Shown: positions 42,624 to 51,946 of the stretch, one piece after another
Position numbering within the stretch: position 1 is the stretch's first letter
Layout: every line of letters begins with the position of its first letter
NCBI RefSeq assembly: GCF_040276085.1
Contig: NZ_JBELOK010000007.1
Coordinates: 62,001 to 126,000, forward strand
DNA from: Castellaniella sp040276085
GTDB lineage: Bacteria; Pseudomonadota; Gammaproteobacteria; Burkholderiales; Burkholderiaceae_B
Reading direction: 5' to 3'
DNA: 64,000 nt
Position numbers and translations under genes: made by a program
The notes under the pieces: generated by a model
The model's input: the letters and a program-made list of their open reading frames with translations, nothing else
The model's database searches: none
Told to the model about the DNA's origin: nothing

Positions 42624-43372
42624 ACCGGGTAAAAGCTGCAGTACAGCAGGGCAGTCAGCACAATGTCCAAAATCAGCGATATCCACGTCATGCCGTTGGC
42701 CGTCAGCCCTGCGCTTGCCAGAGTACCAAGCAGCAGGCTAAGGCCGTAATACACGGCGGCCCAGCTGCCCACGTAAAGCACAATGGCCCATTTGGTGCGC
42801 CAGCAGGCCACCATCGAATAAAACAGGGCACGCTTCAGGGGCAGTGCATGCCAGCCCATCAGGGCTGGCGCATGCCAGAACAACGCCGATAGCAGCACAT
42901 AAAAGCCGCCAAATACCAGCATCGGCCCCCACATGGCCTGGGCAAGGCTTGCATAGTCTGGGTCGCTGCCAGTGCCAAGGGATTGCACCAAGGAGGACAA
43001 AAATGGCAAGACAGAAACAAAGGCGGCCAGCAAGGTAAAGCCCAGGTAGGCGCTACCCAGGCGCAACAATGCAGGCATGACGCCTGGAGCCTTCAATGGC
43101 GCCAGCCACAGGCCCGGGACCATTTTTTGTCCCCGGCTGATGGTGCGGCAGGCGTTCAAGGTCAGAAATGTCAGCAAAGGGGTTAGCAGCACCAATGCCA
43201 TCTGGCCAATCACAGGGATCACCGAGCCCACCTGGATGATAAAGCTCGTGGCCGTACTCCAGAAGAGCATGGCCAGCGGCTGTGCGCGAAACAGGTGGTA
43301 CCCCTGGAGAATCCATGCCCAGCCGGCGGAGGGAGGCAATACAGAAGCTTGAAGGGTAGGTGTGTTGTTCAT
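42575..43372 (-). CDS. BPSS1780 family membrane protein
   Basis: A 265-residue polytopic membrane protein with GWAWILQGYHLFRAQPLAML near the start and about six hydrophobic segments, matching the betaproteobacterial BPSS1780 family of unknown function. Its ATG overlaps the thrB TGA, so the two form a unit. Its 3' end runs 49 bases into the convergent DUF192 gene. Confidence 0.82.
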   Translation of the reverse strand: MNNTPTLQASVLPPSAGWAWILQGYHLFRAQPLAMLFWSTATSFIIQVGSVIPVIGQMALVLLTPLLTFLTLNACRTISRGQKMVPGLWLAPLKAPGVMPALLRLGSAYLGFTLLAAFVSVLPFLSSLVQSLGTGSDPDYASLAQAMWGPMLVFGGFYVLLSALFWHAPALMGWHALPLKRALFYSMVACWRTKWAIVLYVGSWAAVYYGLSLLLGTLASAGLTANGMTWISLILDIVLTALLYCSFYPVYATTFRANDTSALQA

Positions 43373-44349
43373 GTGAGGTCGCCCGGCAACAGGGGCGCCG
43401 GCTGCGTCGTGCGTAAGCGCAGGATGCGTTCGAAGTGTCGTGGATCGTGCGGTTTAAGGGTCTGGGCGGGGCGTGGCAGATAGAAATCAAACAGGCGCGA
43501 AATCCAGAAGCGCAGGGCGGCGGCGCGTAGCATCAGGGGCCACGCGGCACGTTCGGCCGGGGTAAACGGGCGGATAGCGTGATATGCACTTAACCAGGCA
43601 CTGAGCCGGCGCCGGATGAATATCCCGCTGCTGCGCTGGATGCACCAGTCGTTGACACTCACCGCCACGTCAAAAATCCAGGCGTCACAGCCGGCAAAGT
43701 AAAAGTCGATGAAGCCGCCCATGTGAGGAGATTCGAACGTGCCATCAAAGAGCACGTTGTCACGAAACAAATCACAGTGCGCTGGGCCGCTGGGCAGGTT
43801 TTCGAGTCCGCCCTGGGCCACAAAGGCAGCCTGTTCGTTCAGGCTTTGGCGCAACAGCGTCGCCTGGTCTTCGTTCAGAAACGGCATCAGCCGGGGGGCG
43901 GTTTCTTGCCACCAGGGCAGGCTTCGAAGATTGGGCTGGTGCAGCGGAAAATCCTGGGCGGCCAGGTGGGCATGTGCCAGGGTTTGTCCTGTCAAAGTGC
44001 AATGGGCCGGGCTGGGCTCGGGCTCGTAGCCGCCGTTCAGGCGTGTGACAATGGCAGTTGGCTTGCCGTGCAAGGTGCTGATGCGGCTGCCGTCGTGCCG
44101 GGTTTGCGGTTGTGGTACTGGCACACCGCGGCCTGCCAGGTGGTGCATCAGCTCGATGTAAAAGGGCAGTTGCTCGGCCGTCAGCACCTCGAATAGCGTC
44201 AGCACATAGCTGCCTTGTGTGGTATCCAGAAAATAATTGGTGTTCTCGATGCCCGCAGTGATCCCACGCAGGGCAAGCAATGTGCCCAGATCGTAGTGTT
44301 CCAGCAGCGAGTGGACATCGTCCTGGGAAACAGCAGTAAAGACAGCCAT
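43369..44349 (-). CDS. thrB: Homoserine kinase ThrB (type II, APH fold)
   Basis: Phosphorylates homoserine for threonine synthesis. 326 residues of the aminoglycoside phosphotransferase-like type: MAVFTAVSQDDVHSLLEHYD at the start, GIENTNYFLDT, and the catalytic loop HCDLFRDNVLFD followed by GFIDFYFAG. ATG 44349 is the conserved start; six more codons upstream are open. Divergent from dusA. Confidence 0.95.
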   Translation of the reverse strand: MAVFTAVSQDDVHSLLEHYDLGTLLALRGITAGIENTNYFLDTTQGSYVLTLFEVLTAEQLPFYIELMHHLAGRGVPVPQPQTRHDGSRISTLHGKPTAIVTRLNGGYEPEPSPAHCTLTGQTLAHAHLAAQDFPLHQPNLRSLPWWQETAPRLMPFLNEDQATLLRQSLNEQAAFVAQGGLENLPSGPAHCDLFRDNVLFDGTFESPHMGGFIDFYFAGCDAWIFDVAVSVNDWCIQRSSGIFIRRRLSAWLSAYHAIRPFTPAERAAWPLMLRAAALRFWISRLFDFYLPRPAQTLKPHDPRHFERILRLRTTQPAPLLPGDLT

Positions 44350-44442
44350 GACAAGCAGGCGGCGCAAAAGCCGCGGCGGGTGAGTTCAACGCGGCATTTT
44401 AGTCGAAAGTAAAATAGCGCTTCTGTATGGATAATTTTGACT

Positions 44443-45477
44443 ATGGCTGATTGGCGTTTATGTGTGGCTCCGATGATCGATGTGACGGATCGCCACTGCC
44501 GTTATTTTCATCGCCTGCTGGCCCCCGAGGCCCGTCTGTATACCGAGATGATTACCACTGGCGCCTTGTTGCATGGGGATGTGGCGCGTCATCTCGATTT
44601 CGACGCGTCCGAGCATCCCGTGGCCCTGCAGTTGGGTGGCAGCGAGCCAGACGCTTTGGCCAAGTGTGCAAAGCTGGGTGAATCCTGGGGCTACGACGAA
44701 ATCAACCTCAATTGTGGCTGCCCCTCCGAGCGTGTGCAGCAGGGCTCGTTTGGGGCGTGTTTGATGGCCGAGCCCCAACTGGTGGCGGATTGCGTCCGCG
44801 CCATGCAGGATGCCGTCTCGGTGCCGGTTACCGTCAAGCATCGGCTGGGGCTTGATTACGATGACTCATATGCCTTTGTGCGCGATTTTGTGGGTGTTCT
44901 GTATCAGGCTGGGTGCCGGGTGTTTATCGTGCATGCCCGCAATGCCGTATTAAAGGGTTTGTCGCCCAAAGATAATCGTGAAAAGCCGCCTTTGCGCTAT
45001 AGCTCGGTCTTGCAGCTCAAGCGTGACTTTCCGGATTGCACCATTGTGCTAAACGGTGGCTTATCCGATGTGGATACCTGCCGTGCGTGGCAAGACCAGC
45101 TGGACGGCATCATGCTGGGCCGTGCGGCCTGGCATCAACCGGATATTTTGTCTGCGTTAAGCGCAGACGGCCTGATGGGTAGGCAATCTGCGGCGCTGGA
45201 CGATGACGAAGGCCGGCAGGTGCTGCTGCAGTTTTTAGAATATGTGCAGCACCATCATGCGCGCGGAGTACCGCTGCATATCATGGTGCGTGGTTTGCTT
45301 GGATGGCGCACCGGCCGGCCCGGTGCCCGCCGCTGGCGTCAGATGCTGTCTGACTCCAAAGCCTTGCGGGCACAAGGGCCTGATCTGCTTTTGCAGGCCT
45401 GGGATACGCTGGTTGATGCGGCTGCTCAGGATTTCCGGGCAATAGCGGGGTCTTCGGATGGCCAGTCGCGGATATAA
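44443..45477 (+). CDS. dusA: tRNA-dihydrouridine synthase A
   Basis: FMN enzyme reducing uridine 20/20a in the tRNA D-loop. 344 residues; VAPMIDVTDRHCRYFHRLL and YTEMITTGALLHGD at the start, the catalytic Cys in NLNCGCPSERVQQGSFGACL, and VHARNAVLKGLSPK are DusA-specific. ATG 44443; ribosome-binding site poor. The end overlaps a convergent CBS-domain gene by 52 bases. Confidence 0.95.
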   Translation: MADWRLCVAPMIDVTDRHCRYFHRLLAPEARLYTEMITTGALLHGDVARHLDFDASEHPVALQLGGSEPDALAKCAKLGESWGYDEINLNCGCPSERVQQGSFGACLMAEPQLVADCVRAMQDAVSVPVTVKHRLGLDYDDSYAFVRDFVGVLYQAGCRVFIVHARNAVLKGLSPKDNREKPPLRYSSVLQLKRDFPDCTIVLNGGLSDVDTCRAWQDQLDGIMLGRAAWHQPDILSALSADGLMGRQSAALDDDEGRQVLLQFLEYVQHHHARGVPLHIMVRGLLGWRTGRPGARRWRQMLSDSKALRAQGPDLLLQAWDTLVDAAAQDFRAIAGSSDGQSRI

Positions 45478-45890
45478 GCCTTGAGCATATCGTTTTCGAA
45501 TTGCTGGGCGTCCACAATGGCGCGTGCCATGTCGTAAAACGAAATCACGCCCATCAGGGTAGGGCCGTCCATCACCGGGATATACCGTGCGTGTTTGTCC
45601 AGCATCAGACGCTGCACTTCGTCTGCGTCGGTGTTGGGTGTGACACTCATGGGGGCGTCATCCATGATGCTGCGTACGGTGTAGTCGCCTGTCTGGCCGT
45701 CGTGCTGGTTGAGATGGTTGATGATTTCACGAAATGTCAGCATGCCTACCAGCTGACCGTGCTCCATGATGACCAAAGAGCCGATGTCCAGCTGGCTCAT
45801 GGTGCTGATGGCGTCGCGTACGGGCATGTCTGGCGTGCCGGTGTAAAGCGTGTGCCCCTTCACACGCAGGATTTCATTGACTTTCAGCAT
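45426..45890 (-). CDS. CBS-domain protein
   Basis: A 154-residue protein made of two CBS domains (about residues 10-65 and 75-130): VRDAISTMSQLDIGSLVIM and VQRLMLDKHARYIPVMDG. Such free-standing pairs bind adenine nucleotides and regulate partners; partner unknown. ATG 45890 is preferred over one 45 bases upstream. Twenty-eight bases separate it from the YihY gene upstream on the same strand. Confidence 0.88.
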   Translation of the reverse strand: MLKVNEILRVKGHTLYTGTPDMPVRDAISTMSQLDIGSLVIMEHGQLVGMLTFREIINHLNQHDGQTGDYTVRSIMDDAPMSVTPNTDADEVQRLMLDKHARYIPVMDGPTLMGVISFYDMARAIVDAQQFENDMLKAYIRDWPSEDPAIARKS

Positions 45891-45918
45891 GGCATTCTTC
45901 CTCGGGCAGTTTTTATTG

Positions 45919-47175
45919 TCATTGTGCATCATCATCCGTGTTTTCGGTAGCCGTGTATGTGTTGAATAGTGTGTCCAGGGTGGGCGGCTTGCCCAGCAAG
46001 GTGTCAGACAGCGCTTGGGTATGCAGCGTGGTCAGCCCGGTTTGCGTGCGATCCAGTAACAGTTGGTCGACCAACGGCCCGATGGTTGCGTGGTGGGGGT
46101 CGCAGGCCAGTACCCAGAGGTCGCTGTCTGATGCCGGCACCACGTAACCAAGGTCATGCAGCTTGGCCAGGATCTCATACAGGGCGTCCGGATGCACCCG
46201 TAAGTGTTTTTCGAGAAACTGCTGGCTGCGCCCGGGGGGCAGCGTCTGCCGTGCCTGCCACAAGATCGACAAAATGCTGATGGCATCCACTATCTGGGCG
46301 CCTGTGTGCCGCTGCAATACCCAGCGGTGCAGCCGCAATGCAGGCAGTAAAGAGGCCGTGGTGGCGCCAAGCAATATCACCAGCCACGACAGATAAATCC
46401 ACAGCAGAAAAATCGGTAAGGTGGCAAAGGCACCATAAATCACAGTGTAAGACGGAAAGCGGGTGAGATACCAGGTAAACCCCGCTTTCATGAGGGTAAG
46501 GATCACCGCTGTTCCCAAGCCGCCAAACAGTGCGTCACGCCACCGTACGCGGCAATTGGGCACAAATACGAACAGGGCGGTAAACCCCAGCACGGATAGC
46601 GCAAACGGGATGATATTCAGTGCAATGCCCAGGCTTTCGGGCAGACTGCCGATGTAACCCAGGGACTCTCTGGCCAATACCGAGCTGGCCCACAGGCTGG
46701 CGCCGGTAAGAATCGGGCCTAGAGAGATAATGGCCCAATACACCAGCAGGCGTTGGCGCAAGGGGCGCTGGCGCGCGACATTCCAGATTTCGTTGAACGC
46801 TTCGTCGATCGTCATGATGAGCATGACCGAGGTAATCACCAGAAACACGCCGCCTACTGCTGTCAGGCCTGAGGCCTGGGCCGCAAACTGGTTGAGATAC
46901 AGCATGATGGTGTCGGATACGGATGGCGGCAGCAGACTTTGGCTGAGAAAGCCCTCAAGTGCCTGACGAAACTCTGCAAACAGCGGAAAAGCGGTAAATA
47001 ACGACAAAATCACGGCCAGTAGGGGCACGATCGCCAGTACGGTGGTGAACGTCAGGCTGGATGCCACACGGGTGAGCTTGCGATTGCCTGCAAACTCGAG
47101 GGTAAATCGCACAATGTCCAGTGCGTGGGCCCGCCGCTCGGAAATCGGCCGTGTCGTTGAAGGGAGGTCTGTCAT
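45919..47175 (-). CDS. YihY/UPF0761 family inner-membrane protein
   Basis: A 418-residue member of the YihY family, once called ribonuclease BN in error. VASSLTFTTVLAIVPLLAV and the EAFNEIWNV segment are diagnostic; six membrane helices fill residues about 35-285, followed by a cytoplasmic tail with winged-helix character. Start ATG 47175 follows GGAGG-poor sequence; an ATG 12 bases earlier is possible. Function not known. Confidence 0.9.
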   Translation of the reverse strand: MTDLPSTTRPISERRAHALDIVRFTLEFAGNRKLTRVASSLTFTTVLAIVPLLAVILSLFTAFPLFAEFRQALEGFLSQSLLPPSVSDTIMLYLNQFAAQASGLTAVGGVFLVITSVMLIMTIDEAFNEIWNVARQRPLRQRLLVYWAIISLGPILTGASLWASSVLARESLGYIGSLPESLGIALNIIPFALSVLGFTALFVFVPNCRVRWRDALFGGLGTAVILTLMKAGFTWYLTRFPSYTVIYGAFATLPIFLLWIYLSWLVILLGATTASLLPALRLHRWVLQRHTGAQIVDAISILSILWQARQTLPPGRSQQFLEKHLRVHPDALYEILAKLHDLGYVVPASDSDLWVLACDPHHATIGPLVDQLLLDRTQTGLTTLHTQALSDTLLGKPPTLDTLFNTYTATENTDDDAQ

Positions 47176-47210
47176 ACATTCATGCAAAGGTTTCGAGCCA
47201 TAATAGCAAC

Positions 47211-47579
47211 ATGGATATTCAACTCAATCAAGGGCTGCATCGTCTGGCGTGTGCCTGTCTCTTTGGTCTTATCGTGCTGTGCGTGGGCTGGGAACTCTGG
47301 TGGGCACCACTGCGCCCGGGTGGGTCTCTGATGGCCCTGAAGGCCGTGCCACTGCTGTTTGCCGTGCGTGGTGTCTTGCGTGCCCGTTTGTATACGCTGC
47401 AGTGGGTGGCCATGCTCAGTCTTCTGTATCTGATGGAGGGCTCCGTGCGTGCGTGGTCAGATACCTCAGCCGTGTCGGTTGCGCTGGCCGGCCTTGAGAT
47501 ACTGTTATCCCTGGGCTTGTATTTTTCCGCAATTTTTTATGTGCGTCCGGCCAAGCGGGCGGCCCGGCAGTCACACTGA
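47211..47579 (+). CDS. DUF2069 membrane protein
   Basis: A 122-residue membrane protein with four hydrophobic segments and YLMEGSVRAWSD in the middle, the DUF2069 signature. Divergent from the YihY gene with only 35 bases between start codons, so promoters must overlap. Function unknown. Confidence 0.88.
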   Translation: MDIQLNQGLHRLACACLFGLIVLCVGWELWWAPLRPGGSLMALKAVPLLFAVRGVLRARLYTLQWVAMLSLLYLMEGSVRAWSDTSAVSVALAGLEILLSLGLYFSAIFYVRPAKRAARQSH

Positions 47580-47657
47580 CGCAGCTTGAAACCTTGGCCT
47601 GTGGGCGCTATGCCATAATCAAAATCTTCTTTCACGATTTTTCACGGCGTACCGATC

Positions 47658-48758
47658 ATGTCTGGCAATTCTTTGGGCACCTTGTTTCGTGTCACTAATT
47701 TTGGCGAATCTCACGGCCCGGCGATTGGCGCCGTGATTGATGGCTGCCCGCCAGGGCTGGCGCTGTGCGAAGCAGATATCCAGGCAGAGCTTGATCGCCG
47801 CAAACCGGGTACCTCGCGCCATGTCACACAGCGTCGCGAGCCTGATACGGTTGAGATCCTGTCGGGCATTTTTGAGGGCCAAACCACGGGTACACCCATT
47901 GGTCTGCTGATCCGCAATACGGATGCCCGCAGCCGCGACTACACCAATATCGCCGAGACCTTCCGGCCTGGGCATGCGGATTACACCTACTGGAAAAAAT
48001 ACGGCATCCGCGATCCGCGTGGCGGGGGGCGCTCCTCGGCCCGCCTGACAGCCCCCACGGTGGCTGCCGGTGCAGTGGCCCGCAAGTGGCTGATGCAAGA
48101 ATTTGGCGTACAGATTCGTGGCTACATGAGCCAGCTTGGGCCGATCCCGATTTCTTTCGAATCCTGGGACGCCGTCTCACAAAACCCGTTTTATGCGCCC
48201 AACGCAGCCATCGTGCCGCAACTCGAGGCCTTTATGGATCAGCTGCGCCACGAGGGTGATTCCATCGGTGCGCGCATCGAAGTACAGGCCGATGGTTTGC
48301 CGGCGGGCTGGGGCGAGCCCCTGTACGACCGCCTGGATGCGGATATTGCGCATGCCATGATGGGGCTTAATGCGGTCAAGGGTGTTTCCATTGGTTCTGG
48401 CTTCGATTGCATCAGCATGCGTGGTTCCGAGCACGGTGATGAGCTCAGCCCCGATGGGTTTTTGGCCAACCATGCCGGTGGGGTGCTGGGCGGGATTTCT
48501 TCCGGCCAGGCGCTGCGGGTCTCGCTGGCGATCAAACCCACCTCCAGTATCCGCATTGAGCGTCGTTCCGTGGATAAAAGCAATTCGCCGGTGATGGTGC
48601 AAACGTTGGGCAGACATGATCCCTGCGTTGCCATCCGGGCCACCCCGATTGTCGAATGCCTGCTGGCAATTGTTCTGATGGATCATGCACTGCGCCACCG
48701 GGCCCAGTGCGCGGACGTGGCGCCTTTCGTCGGTGGTTCGGTTCTGGCCGGTGCCTAG
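47658..48758 (+). CDS. aroC: Chorismate synthase
   Basis: Makes chorismate from EPSP using reduced FMN. 366 residues, normal length. FRVTNFGESHGPAIGAVIDG, then RDPRGGGRSSARLTA and GGVLGGISSGQALRV are the family signatures. The M48 protease gene follows after 33 bases and may share the transcript. Confidence 0.98.
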   Translation: MSGNSLGTLFRVTNFGESHGPAIGAVIDGCPPGLALCEADIQAELDRRKPGTSRHVTQRREPDTVEILSGIFEGQTTGTPIGLLIRNTDARSRDYTNIAETFRPGHADYTYWKKYGIRDPRGGGRSSARLTAPTVAAGAVARKWLMQEFGVQIRGYMSQLGPIPISFESWDAVSQNPFYAPNAAIVPQLEAFMDQLRHEGDSIGARIEVQADGLPAGWGEPLYDRLDADIAHAMMGLNAVKGVSIGSGFDCISMRGSEHGDELSPDGFLANHAGGVLGGISSGQALRVSLAIKPTSSIRIERRSVDKSNSPVMVQTLGRHDPCVAIRATPIVECLLAIVLMDHALRHRAQCADVAPFVGGSVLAGA

Positions 48759-48791
48759 ATTTCATCAACCCCGGAGCGGAGATCAAAGCCA

Positions 48792-49628
48792 ATGAAGCCC
48801 ATTCAACGTCTTGCCCACATCAAAACCTCCTGGATAGCCGCAGCAGCTGTCTCTTGCGCGGTGCTGCTGGCTGCTTGCGCACCTGTGCAAACCACACAGT
48901 CTGGTGCAGTGGGAATCGAACGCACGCAATACATGTCCGGCCTGGTCTCTGAGGCCCAGCTTGATCAGGAAGCTGCGCAGCAGTACCAGCAGATCCTTGC
49001 TCAGGCGCGTGCGCAGCACGCGCTGGATCCCTCCGCCGCCCAAACCAAACGCGTTCAGGCAATCGCTCAGCGGCTGATTGCACAAGTGGGGGTATTTCGT
49101 CCGGATGCCAAGCAATGGAACTGGGAGGTTCATGTCCTGAAATCGGATGAAGTCAATGCGTGGTGCATGCCGGGTGGCAAAATTGCCGTGTACACAGGGA
49201 TGCTTGAGAAAATCAATCCCACCGATGCCGAGTTGGCAGCCGTGATGGGCCATGAGATCTCTCACGCCTTGCGTGAACATGCCCGTGAGCAAGTCTCGCG
49301 CCAGATGGGTGCTGGTATTGGGGTGTCCATTTTGGCAGCGGTCACGGGTAGTCAGGCAGTGGCCGATCTGGGCTCCAATCTGTCGCAGGTGATGTTTACC
49401 TTGCCTAACAGCCGAGCCAACGAAACCGAAGCAGATCGCATGGGGGTGGAGCTTGCCGCCCGTGCCGGTTACGACCCACGCGCAGCCATCACACTTTGGC
49501 AAAAAATGGAGCGCCTTGGTGGCGGACAGCCGCCCGAGATGCTCTCTACACACCCTTCGTCTGCAAGCCGTATCCAGGATCTCAAACAGGCCACGGCCAA
49601 GGTGATGCCTCTGTATCACCCCCGATAG
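48792..49628 (+). CDS. M48-family metalloprotease, lipoprotein
   Basis: A 278-residue periplasmic zinc protease (LoiP/YcaL-like). Lipobox LAAC gives lipidated Cys29. Zinc motif HEISH at residues 154-158, third ligand in NETEADRMG. No TPR part, so it is the short form and not BepA. Probable role: envelope protein quality control. Confidence 0.93.
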   Translation: MKPIQRLAHIKTSWIAAAAVSCAVLLAACAPVQTTQSGAVGIERTQYMSGLVSEAQLDQEAAQQYQQILAQARAQHALDPSAAQTKRVQAIAQRLIAQVGVFRPDAKQWNWEVHVLKSDEVNAWCMPGGKIAVYTGMLEKINPTDAELAAVMGHEISHALREHAREQVSRQMGAGIGVSILAAVTGSQAVADLGSNLSQVMFTLPNSRANETEADRMGVELAARAGYDPRAAITLWQKMERLGGGQPPEMLSTHPSSASRIQDLKQATAKVMPLYHPR

Positions 49629-49685
49629 TTGGGCGCTGTCTCAACCCAGTACCGGGTATATTTAGTACTAGGATAAATGCTGGCC

Positions 49686-49713
49686 TTGTCGGTAGATCTC
49701 ACGCTGGCATAAT
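49686..49713 (+). promoter_or_regulatory. Candidate leuC promoter
   Basis: TTGTCG (49686-49691), 16 bases, CATAAT (49708-49713). It would start transcription inside the extra in-frame codons upstream of leuC, arguing against the earlier ATG 49712 as start. Confidence 0.4.
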
Positions 49714-49768
49714 GGTTTCTATCCGCTTGGCCATGCCAGGTTCCATTCCTGATTTCGAGACTCCAATC

Positions 49769-51172
49769 ATGCCGCAAACTCTATATGACAAGCTCTGGGA
49801 CGCCCATGTGGTGCACCAGGGCCCAGACGGTACCTGTCTGTTGTATATCGATCGCCATCTGGTTCACGAAGTAACCAGCCCGCAAGCGTTCGAAGGCCTT
49901 GAGCTGGCAGGGCGCAAGCCGTGGCGCATTGCCGCCAATCTGGCCGTGGCCGACCACAACGTCCCCACCACCGACCGCTCCCAGGGTATCCAGGATCCCA
50001 TTTCGCGACTGCAAGTGGATACCCTGGATAAAAACTGCGATACCTGGGGCATCACCGAATTTCGCATGAACGACCGCCGTCAGGGCATTGTGCACATTAT
50101 TGGCCCCGAGCAAGGTGCTACCTTGCCCGGCATGACGGTCGTGTGTGGCGATTCGCACACCAGCACGCACGGAGCGATGGGGGCACTTGCCTTTGGCATC
50201 GGCACCTCCGAGGTCGAGCACGTCCTGGCCACCCAAACCCTGCTGATGAAAAAAAGCCGTAATCTGCTGGTCAAGGTGGATGGTCAGCTGCCTTTTGGTT
50301 GTACAGCCAAGGATCTGATTCTCTACGTCATTGGCCAGATTGGTACGGCCGGCGGCACCGGTCACGCCATCGAATTCGGCGGTACGGCAATACAGGCCCT
50401 CTCGATGGAAGGCCGCATGACGATCTGCAACATGGCTATCGAAGCCGGTGCCCGCTCCGGCATGGTGGCTGTCGATCAAACCACCATCGACTATTTCAAG
50501 GGCCGGCCATATGCACCAGAAGGAGACCTCTGGGATCAGGCCGTCCGTTATTGGCAAACCTTGCACTCAGATCCAGACGCGGTGTTTGATCGTGTGGTTG
50601 AGATTGATGCCGGCAAGATCCAGCCCCAGGTCAGCTGGGGTACTTCGCCCGAAATGGTCACTGCAGTTGGTGGCAGGGTGCCCAATCCGGCAGCAGAGCC
50701 CGATGCGGTACGCCGCAAAGGGATGGAGCGTGCCCTGCAGTATATGGATCTTCAGGCGGACACACCCATCACCGACATCCGCATCGACAAAGTATTTATC
50801 GGCTCGTGCACCAATGCGCGCATCGAAGACCTGCGTGCGGCGGCCGAAGTGGCCAAGGGGCGCAAGGTGGCAGGTAATGTCAGCTTGGCCATGGTTGTCC
50901 CGGGTTCGGGGTTGGTCAAAGCGCAGGCCGAGCGCGAAGGGCTCGATCGCATCTTTCTGGATGCCGGATTTGAATGGCGCGAGCCGGGCTGCTCGATGTG
51001 TCTGGCCATGAATGCCGACCGGCTCGAGCCGGGCGAACGCTGCGCCTCCACTTCAAACCGCAATTTCGAAGGGCGTCAGGGGCAGGGAGGGCGTACGCAT
51101 TTGGTCAGCCCCGCCATGGCTGCCGCTGCTGCAGTAACCGGGCATTTTATTGACGTCCGCACTTTCAAATAG
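49769..51172 (+). CDS. leuC: 3-isopropylmalate dehydratase large subunit
   Basis: Large, iron-sulfur subunit of isopropylmalate isomerase in leucine synthesis. 467 residues. Cluster ligands are visible in GSCTNARIEDLR and PGCSMCLAMN, and GDSHTSTHGAMGALAFGIGT is canonical. ATG 49769 begins MPQTLYDKLWDAH as in homologues; in-frame ATGs at 49712 and 49733 are unsupported. leuD follows after 9 bases. Confidence 0.98.
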   Translation: MPQTLYDKLWDAHVVHQGPDGTCLLYIDRHLVHEVTSPQAFEGLELAGRKPWRIAANLAVADHNVPTTDRSQGIQDPISRLQVDTLDKNCDTWGITEFRMNDRRQGIVHIIGPEQGATLPGMTVVCGDSHTSTHGAMGALAFGIGTSEVEHVLATQTLLMKKSRNLLVKVDGQLPFGCTAKDLILYVIGQIGTAGGTGHAIEFGGTAIQALSMEGRMTICNMAIEAGARSGMVAVDQTTIDYFKGRPYAPEGDLWDQAVRYWQTLHSDPDAVFDRVVEIDAGKIQPQVSWGTSPEMVTAVGGRVPNPAAEPDAVRRKGMERALQYMDLQADTPITDIRIDKVFIGSCTNARIEDLRAAAEVAKGRKVAGNVSLAMVVPGSGLVKAQAEREGLDRIFLDAGFEWREPGCSMCLAMNADRLEPGERCASTSNRNFEGRQGQGGRTHLVSPAMAAAAAVTGHFIDVRTFK

Positions 51173-51181
51173 GATCCCGCC

Positions 51182-51838
51182 ATGCAAGCATTTACGACTC
51201 ATCAGGGGCTGGTGGCTCCGTTCGATCGCGACAACGTCGACACCGATCTGATCATTCCAAAACAGTTTTTGAAATCCATCAAACGTACGGGTTTCGGGCC
51301 CAATCTTTTTGATGAGATACGGTATCTGGATCATGGCGAGCCCGGTATGGATAACAGCCAGCGACCGCTGAACCCGGATTTTGTGCTGAATCACGCCCGA
51401 TATCAGGGCGCGTCCATCCTGTTGTGCCGCAAAAACTTTGGCTGCGGCTCCAGCCGCGAGCACGCCCCCTGGGCGCTTCAACAGTATGGTTTCAGGGCCC
51501 TGATCGCGCCGTCCTACGCAGATATTTTCTTCAATAACAGCTTCAAAAACGGCCTGTTGCCGATTGTTTTGCCCGAGGACGTGGTCGATCAGCTTTTCAA
51601 GGCGGTTACCGCCCAGCCGGGATATTCCCTGACGGTCGACTTGCAGCAACAAAGCGTCACGGCGCCTGATGGCGCGCAGTGGTCTTTCGACGTCGATGCC
51701 TATCGCAAGCAATCTTTGCTGCAGGGCCTGGACGAAATCGGCCAGACCCTGTTGCATGCTGATCAGATCCGCGACTTCGAAGCCAAACGGCTGGCCACCC
51801 ATCCCTGGCTGGTTAAAGATCGCCCAACTGAGCAGTAA
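51182..51838 (+). CDS. leuD: 3-isopropylmalate dehydratase small subunit
   Basis: Small subunit, 218 residues, completing the isomerase with LeuC. DTDLIIPKQFLKSIKRTGFG and NFGCGSSREHAPWAL are diagnostic. Followed by a 108-base gap with a short GC hairpin and T-rich run (about 51905-51933) that could attenuate transcription into leuB. Confidence 0.98.
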   Translation: MQAFTTHQGLVAPFDRDNVDTDLIIPKQFLKSIKRTGFGPNLFDEIRYLDHGEPGMDNSQRPLNPDFVLNHARYQGASILLCRKNFGCGSSREHAPWALQQYGFRALIAPSYADIFFNNSFKNGLLPIVLPEDVVDQLFKAVTAQPGYSLTVDLQQQSVTAPDGAQWSFDVDAYRKQSLLQGLDEIGQTLLHADQIRDFEAKRLATHPWLVKDRPTEQ

Positions 51839-51946
51839 GGCACTCGTTCGCCCGGAGCAGGCCTTTGGCCATCGGGTGATTGTGTCTTGTCAAACAACTC
51901 TCGCGTCCCGTGTGGGGCGCGGGATACTTTTTATTCGGGATTTTTC

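Noticed and set aside
49712..49768. Earlier in-frame starts for leuC
   Set aside because: Residues upstream of MPQTLYDKL are not found in LeuC proteins I recall, and the likely -10 element overlaps the first of these codons.
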